DNA from: Lanius collurio | Taxonomy: Eukaryota > Chordata > Aves > Passeriformes > Laniidae | Length of the DNA: 64,000 nucleotides | Assembly (NCBI GenBank): GCA_020086605.1 | Contig: JACBWW010000049.1 | Location: 2,380,041-2,444,040, forward strand | Direction of reading: 5' to 3' | In this document: piece after piece, positions 60,901-64,000 of the stretch | Position numbering within the stretch: position 1 is the first letter of the stretch | How the letters are laid out: every line of letters begins with the position of its first letter | Translations under genes and position numbers: made by a program | Notes under the pieces: generated by a model | Told to the model about the DNA's origin: nothing | Databases searched by the model: none | What the model saw: the letters and a program-made list of their open reading frames with translations, nothing else

Positions 60901-61030
60901 GATAGAAACAAATATTTTAGAGCAGAAAGGACAAAAGGATGATGCAGTTTAACTTCCTTTAAAACACGAATGATCGTATTTCATCTGGTTGTTTGTGTAC
61001 CAAACCCAAATGTTTGATTAACAAGTACTT
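60901..61030 (-). mobile_element. Ancient CR1-like LINE 3' fragment
   Basis: The + strand shows 'atagaaacaaatattttaga', 'gcagaaaggacaaaaggatg', 'gcagtttaacttcctt', 'tttcatctggttgtttgtgt' and 'caaacccaaatgtttgatta'. The order matches the same old CR1-related family as 4655-4800, here keeping the part nearer the tail. It is heavily diverged. No octamer repeats remain. Confidence 0.55.
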
Positions 61031-63545
61031 AGGAAGGGTGCAAATGACTACTACTGCCCTTTAAAGAGTTGTGGGATATTCTCAGAAATCTGATTTTTAA
61101 CATCTTTTTCCGCTGTGGATAATTAATTGAAACTCTTGCCAAAAGTCAAGCTCATTTGTCACAGATTCTCCCACAGTTGTCCATTAGCAGTCTTACTGAC
61201 TCATTTTCAAATTATCTGCCTCTTTTATGTATTATTTTTCTTTATTCAGTTTTTCAATTCCCCCTACTACTTCTGGCCTTCTTTAGTCAGTTTTTTATGA
61301 CTCTCCACTTCTGTCTACTGACATTTTATTAATCTTTCCTCCCTTTACTACCTCCAGTTCACCCCCATCTATCTTTCATAGTTCCAATCTGCCACTTTAT
61401 TTTCCTTGTGAAATCTGGGAACCAAAGGAGAAGAAGGAAATCAGTACTAATGTGTGGGCTGCAGATGGGACAGAAACCATTATCTCACTTTGAAAGCAAA
61501 GTTATTGTAATGATGCTGGCTTGCCTTGGGAGAAACTTAACCATCTCAATACTTGCCTGGTTTTGAGTCTGTAGTCATCTAAAGGCCTACTGTGATTATA
61601 AGAATGAGCAATGGTGCCCAGAGAATTTGGATGATTAGAAAAAACTTCAATAATGAAGCCACTGTGATATGGAAAACAGTGGTGTAAAACCCTGGATAAC
61701 ATAAGAAAGGAAGGATACTGGGAGAAGGGTTTAAAAGGGTTGGAAACTCTTCTCCTGGACTTGAGTTTAAAAGAAACTGTGCCTCTTAATACTCTAAGAC
61801 CCCTTGGAAACTTTTTTACCTTATCCTTTTGAAATTCTCATTTGAAAGGAAATTAGGCAGCTTTTCAAATTAAATTTTGGCTAGGATACCAAAACTCATA
61901 TAACACAACAACTGAAAAAGCTGTATTCCTTGTTTATTTATCCAAAAGTACAATCCTGTCAAAACCACAAGTTGATGTCCACAGTCCAGTTCTTTCAACT
62001 CACGCCATTTACTTTTTCCCCAATCCAAGCAGTAACAGTCAGCAGGAAGGGAGGAGGTGAGTTGAGGGTTTCTATCTGATCTTCAGTGTCCACAAGGCTG
62101 ATCCCCACCTCCTGTGGGTGGGACTGATCCTGAATGGAGGCCTGATCTCTGAACCTGCTCTCAGTGGCAGCTGAATTCAAATAAGGACTCAATCAGCAGC
62201 TTAAGCCAGGTCCTTGCAAAAAACCCCTCAAAACATTGTCCACAGGGATGTTTTCCACCACTGTTGTTTAGGTGTTTATCTGCTGGAAGGATCTGACTGT
62301 GATAAGCAGCACCCTGCAGAGATTTCCTAACACTCAGATCAACTGAGGACCCCAAAGCAGTGGAACCACATTGCCATGGGACACCACCAGCAGAACAGGT
62401 TAACTAGCCCAGGAAATAGCCACAGTCACACAGTCCTGACTAGTAGGGCCCAAGCTATGTTGTCCCACCTTCTCCTTCACAGGTAATGTGGGTACCTTTA
62501 AAAGCCCTGCAGAACACAGTTCCCTGAAAAGCTTGATGGCAGGAGACAGCACACTTAATGCTGGCCACCAGAATTTCTGAGGTCAGTGAAGAAAACCAGA
62601 AACCCTAGAGGAAACTGAACCCATTATGAAGTTGGTATTAAATATAAGTGGGAACTATCCTATTCTAGAAACACTTATCTCTTTCTGTTGACTATAGGGT
62701 GTCCAGGATAATTATCTGACACCAAACAGTAGTTAGATAAAATTAAGGGAGGTGAGTCCCTGTTCCAGGGTAGATAATAAAGCAGCAAAACACTGTTTTT
62801 TTCTTTCCTGGTTCACTTGCTCACTGCACTTGCTGAGCCAGTATAAGCCATTCCAGAAAAAAGTCAATTTAGCCAGTGTAACGAGTGTCCTCATGAAGAA
62901 CATGTTGTTAGTACAGCTCTCCCTATAAAGTTGTTGAGTGTAGATGAGACTTTATTTTATTCTGGTGTTCAGGCTTCTTTATGGATTTAACTTTTATTAT
63001 AAACAATCCAGTGATGTTGCTACAGTCTATGAGTTTGCAATGGATTATTTTTAGTGGTATCAAGGCGTGTAATCACCTTGACACCAGAAGCCAAACACCC
63101 ATGTTCAACAAACCAGTATGCAGCAAGTATTTCCTAAATTAATCTCCTCAAATTCAGCAACTGGGTCATTTTTCCTAACTCCAGCTTCTCAGTTTAGTTT
63201 GTTCTTGAGCTTTCATGCTTATGATCTTTGTGTGTCCCCTACCTCTGAAGGGAAGGGAAGGTATTCAATCATGGCCCTTCAGTGCTTAATCACAACTTTA
63301 ATATGGTTTCCTTCCTGGTTGGTCGTGGCACATATTGAATTAGGAAGCAGTCCTGTCCCAGATCCACAAACATACTGCCAACCTTATTTCCTCCACTTAA
63401 TGTAATCCAGTCTAGGCCTGGATAATTGTAGGCTTTTGTTACTCCCACCATACCCTTTTCACATGCTTCTTATATGTACAGTCTATAAGTCACTTCTTAA
63501 CCCAGTTGTTCTCTCAAAACAGGTGGTCTATATTATGTTCCTTTG
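61031..63545. other. Unique non-coding DNA
   Basis: No gene or transposon is recognised. 61160-61405 is pyrimidine-rich on the + strand but not a clean repeat. The frames of 63-66 codons at 61502-62355 and the 95-codon frame at 63118-63405 have no recognisable domain. Confidence 0.6.
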
Positions 63546-63646
63546 GGGTCTGACTCTGCTTTCATTTACCTCATCATAAATCAGGAGTAGCTGTACCAAA
63601 CTGAATGGTATTAGGTCAGTATAAAACTGATGTAAAGTAAAGAAAA
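63546..63646. repeat. Ancient palindromic amniote repeat
   Basis: The + strand reads 'gtctgactctgctttcattt', 'cataaatcaggagtagctgt', 'ctgaatggtatta' and 'cagtataaaactgatgtaaa'. This follows the order of an old, partly palindromic repeat, common in turtle and crocodilian DNA as I remember it, whose two halves are a 'ctgattctgctctcattta' end and a 'gtgtaaaactggtgtaa' end around a 'gaagtcaatgga' centre. The ends still show complementarity (ctttcatttac near 63559, gtaaagtaaag near 63632). No name is assigned with certainty. Confidence 0.55.
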
Positions 63647-64000
63647 GAATTTATCATTATTTCCTGCTACTGTTCTTCTGTGGGAGAGGGACTCAAAAGG
63701 AACTGCTATTATCTGGTATAACCTTTAATTTCAGTTTTATGCTCCTTTTGGGGCCCTTCATTTTATAAATTGTCTCCACCCCTCAGTGAACCAATTTTGA
63801 ATGACTGAAAGGTCTGTTCAGCAGTAAAAGCTGTCTGTCTTGTGACTGGAGTATGCCTGTGGGGTTCAGGAGCCATACTCATACCTACTGCATAGTGAAG
63901 TTGATGCACAGTCATATTTCTATCATTTCATGTCTACAGTCCTTCCTCTTTCCATTTTTGTGAAATGCAGAATATGATTGCCAGAGACAGAAAACTGTAG
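63647..64000. other. Unique non-coding DNA
   Basis: Nothing recognisable in the last 350 bases. Confidence 0.6.

Noticed and set aside
1..64000. Searched for tRNA, rRNA, U-snRNA, known microRNA, mitochondrial insertions, LTR retroviruses and CRISPR arrays
   Set aside because: None of their diagnostic sequences was seen by eye. tRNAscan-SE, Infernal and RepeatMasker runs would be decisive.

Overview
This window looks like non-coding, AT-rich nuclear DNA from a bird. The evidence is repeated 5'-truncated copies of the avian LINE CR1. These can be told by their 3' tails of ATTCTATG-type octamers (clearest at 39431-39583 and 43173-43219) and by the matching reverse-strand starts of the CATAGAATCAT type. 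Several copies resemble CR1 groups I associate with Neoaves, but that placement is an inference. I find no exon, RNA gene, CRISPR array, operon or viral gene that I can support. The reading frames present are short (at most 155 codons) and are either chance frames or the decayed C-terminal tail of the CR1 reverse-transcriptase ORF.

Layout: 1-4654 is unique AT-rich DNA. CR1 or CR1-like fragments lie at 4655-4800 (ancient), 4983-5240, 9820-10330, 16603-16693, 18943-19356, 22694-22807, 28046-28660, 29598-29845, 30075-30196, 31886-32288, 33599-33850, 35857-35968, 39431-39583, 42903-43219, 47165-47231, 52928-53080, 55838-55910, 60215-60375 and 60901-61030 (ancient). Together they cover about 4 kb. 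Much older amniote-age repeats lie at 21878-22027, 28942-29085, 44200-44375, 63546-63646 and, more doubtfully, 18481-18562. An assembly gap of 91 N (25405-25495) sits between a run of 18 T and a GAGAG pentamer array. A single unresolved base is at 37968.

There is no gene network to describe. The stretches between repeats are probably intergenic or from a very large intron, and sequence alone cannot separate the two. A few repeat-free blocks rich in homeodomain-type TAAT cores (22060-22580, 34500-34930, 40430-40620, 48960-49280, 51200-51550) are reasonable candidates for conserved regulatory DNA, but only a cross-species alignment could show that. Small structural oddities include three near-perfect short hairpins or palindromes, four local tandem duplications of about 19-23 bp, one G-quadruplex motif and one pair of related segments about 1.1 kb apart. 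I did not find a new biological system here.
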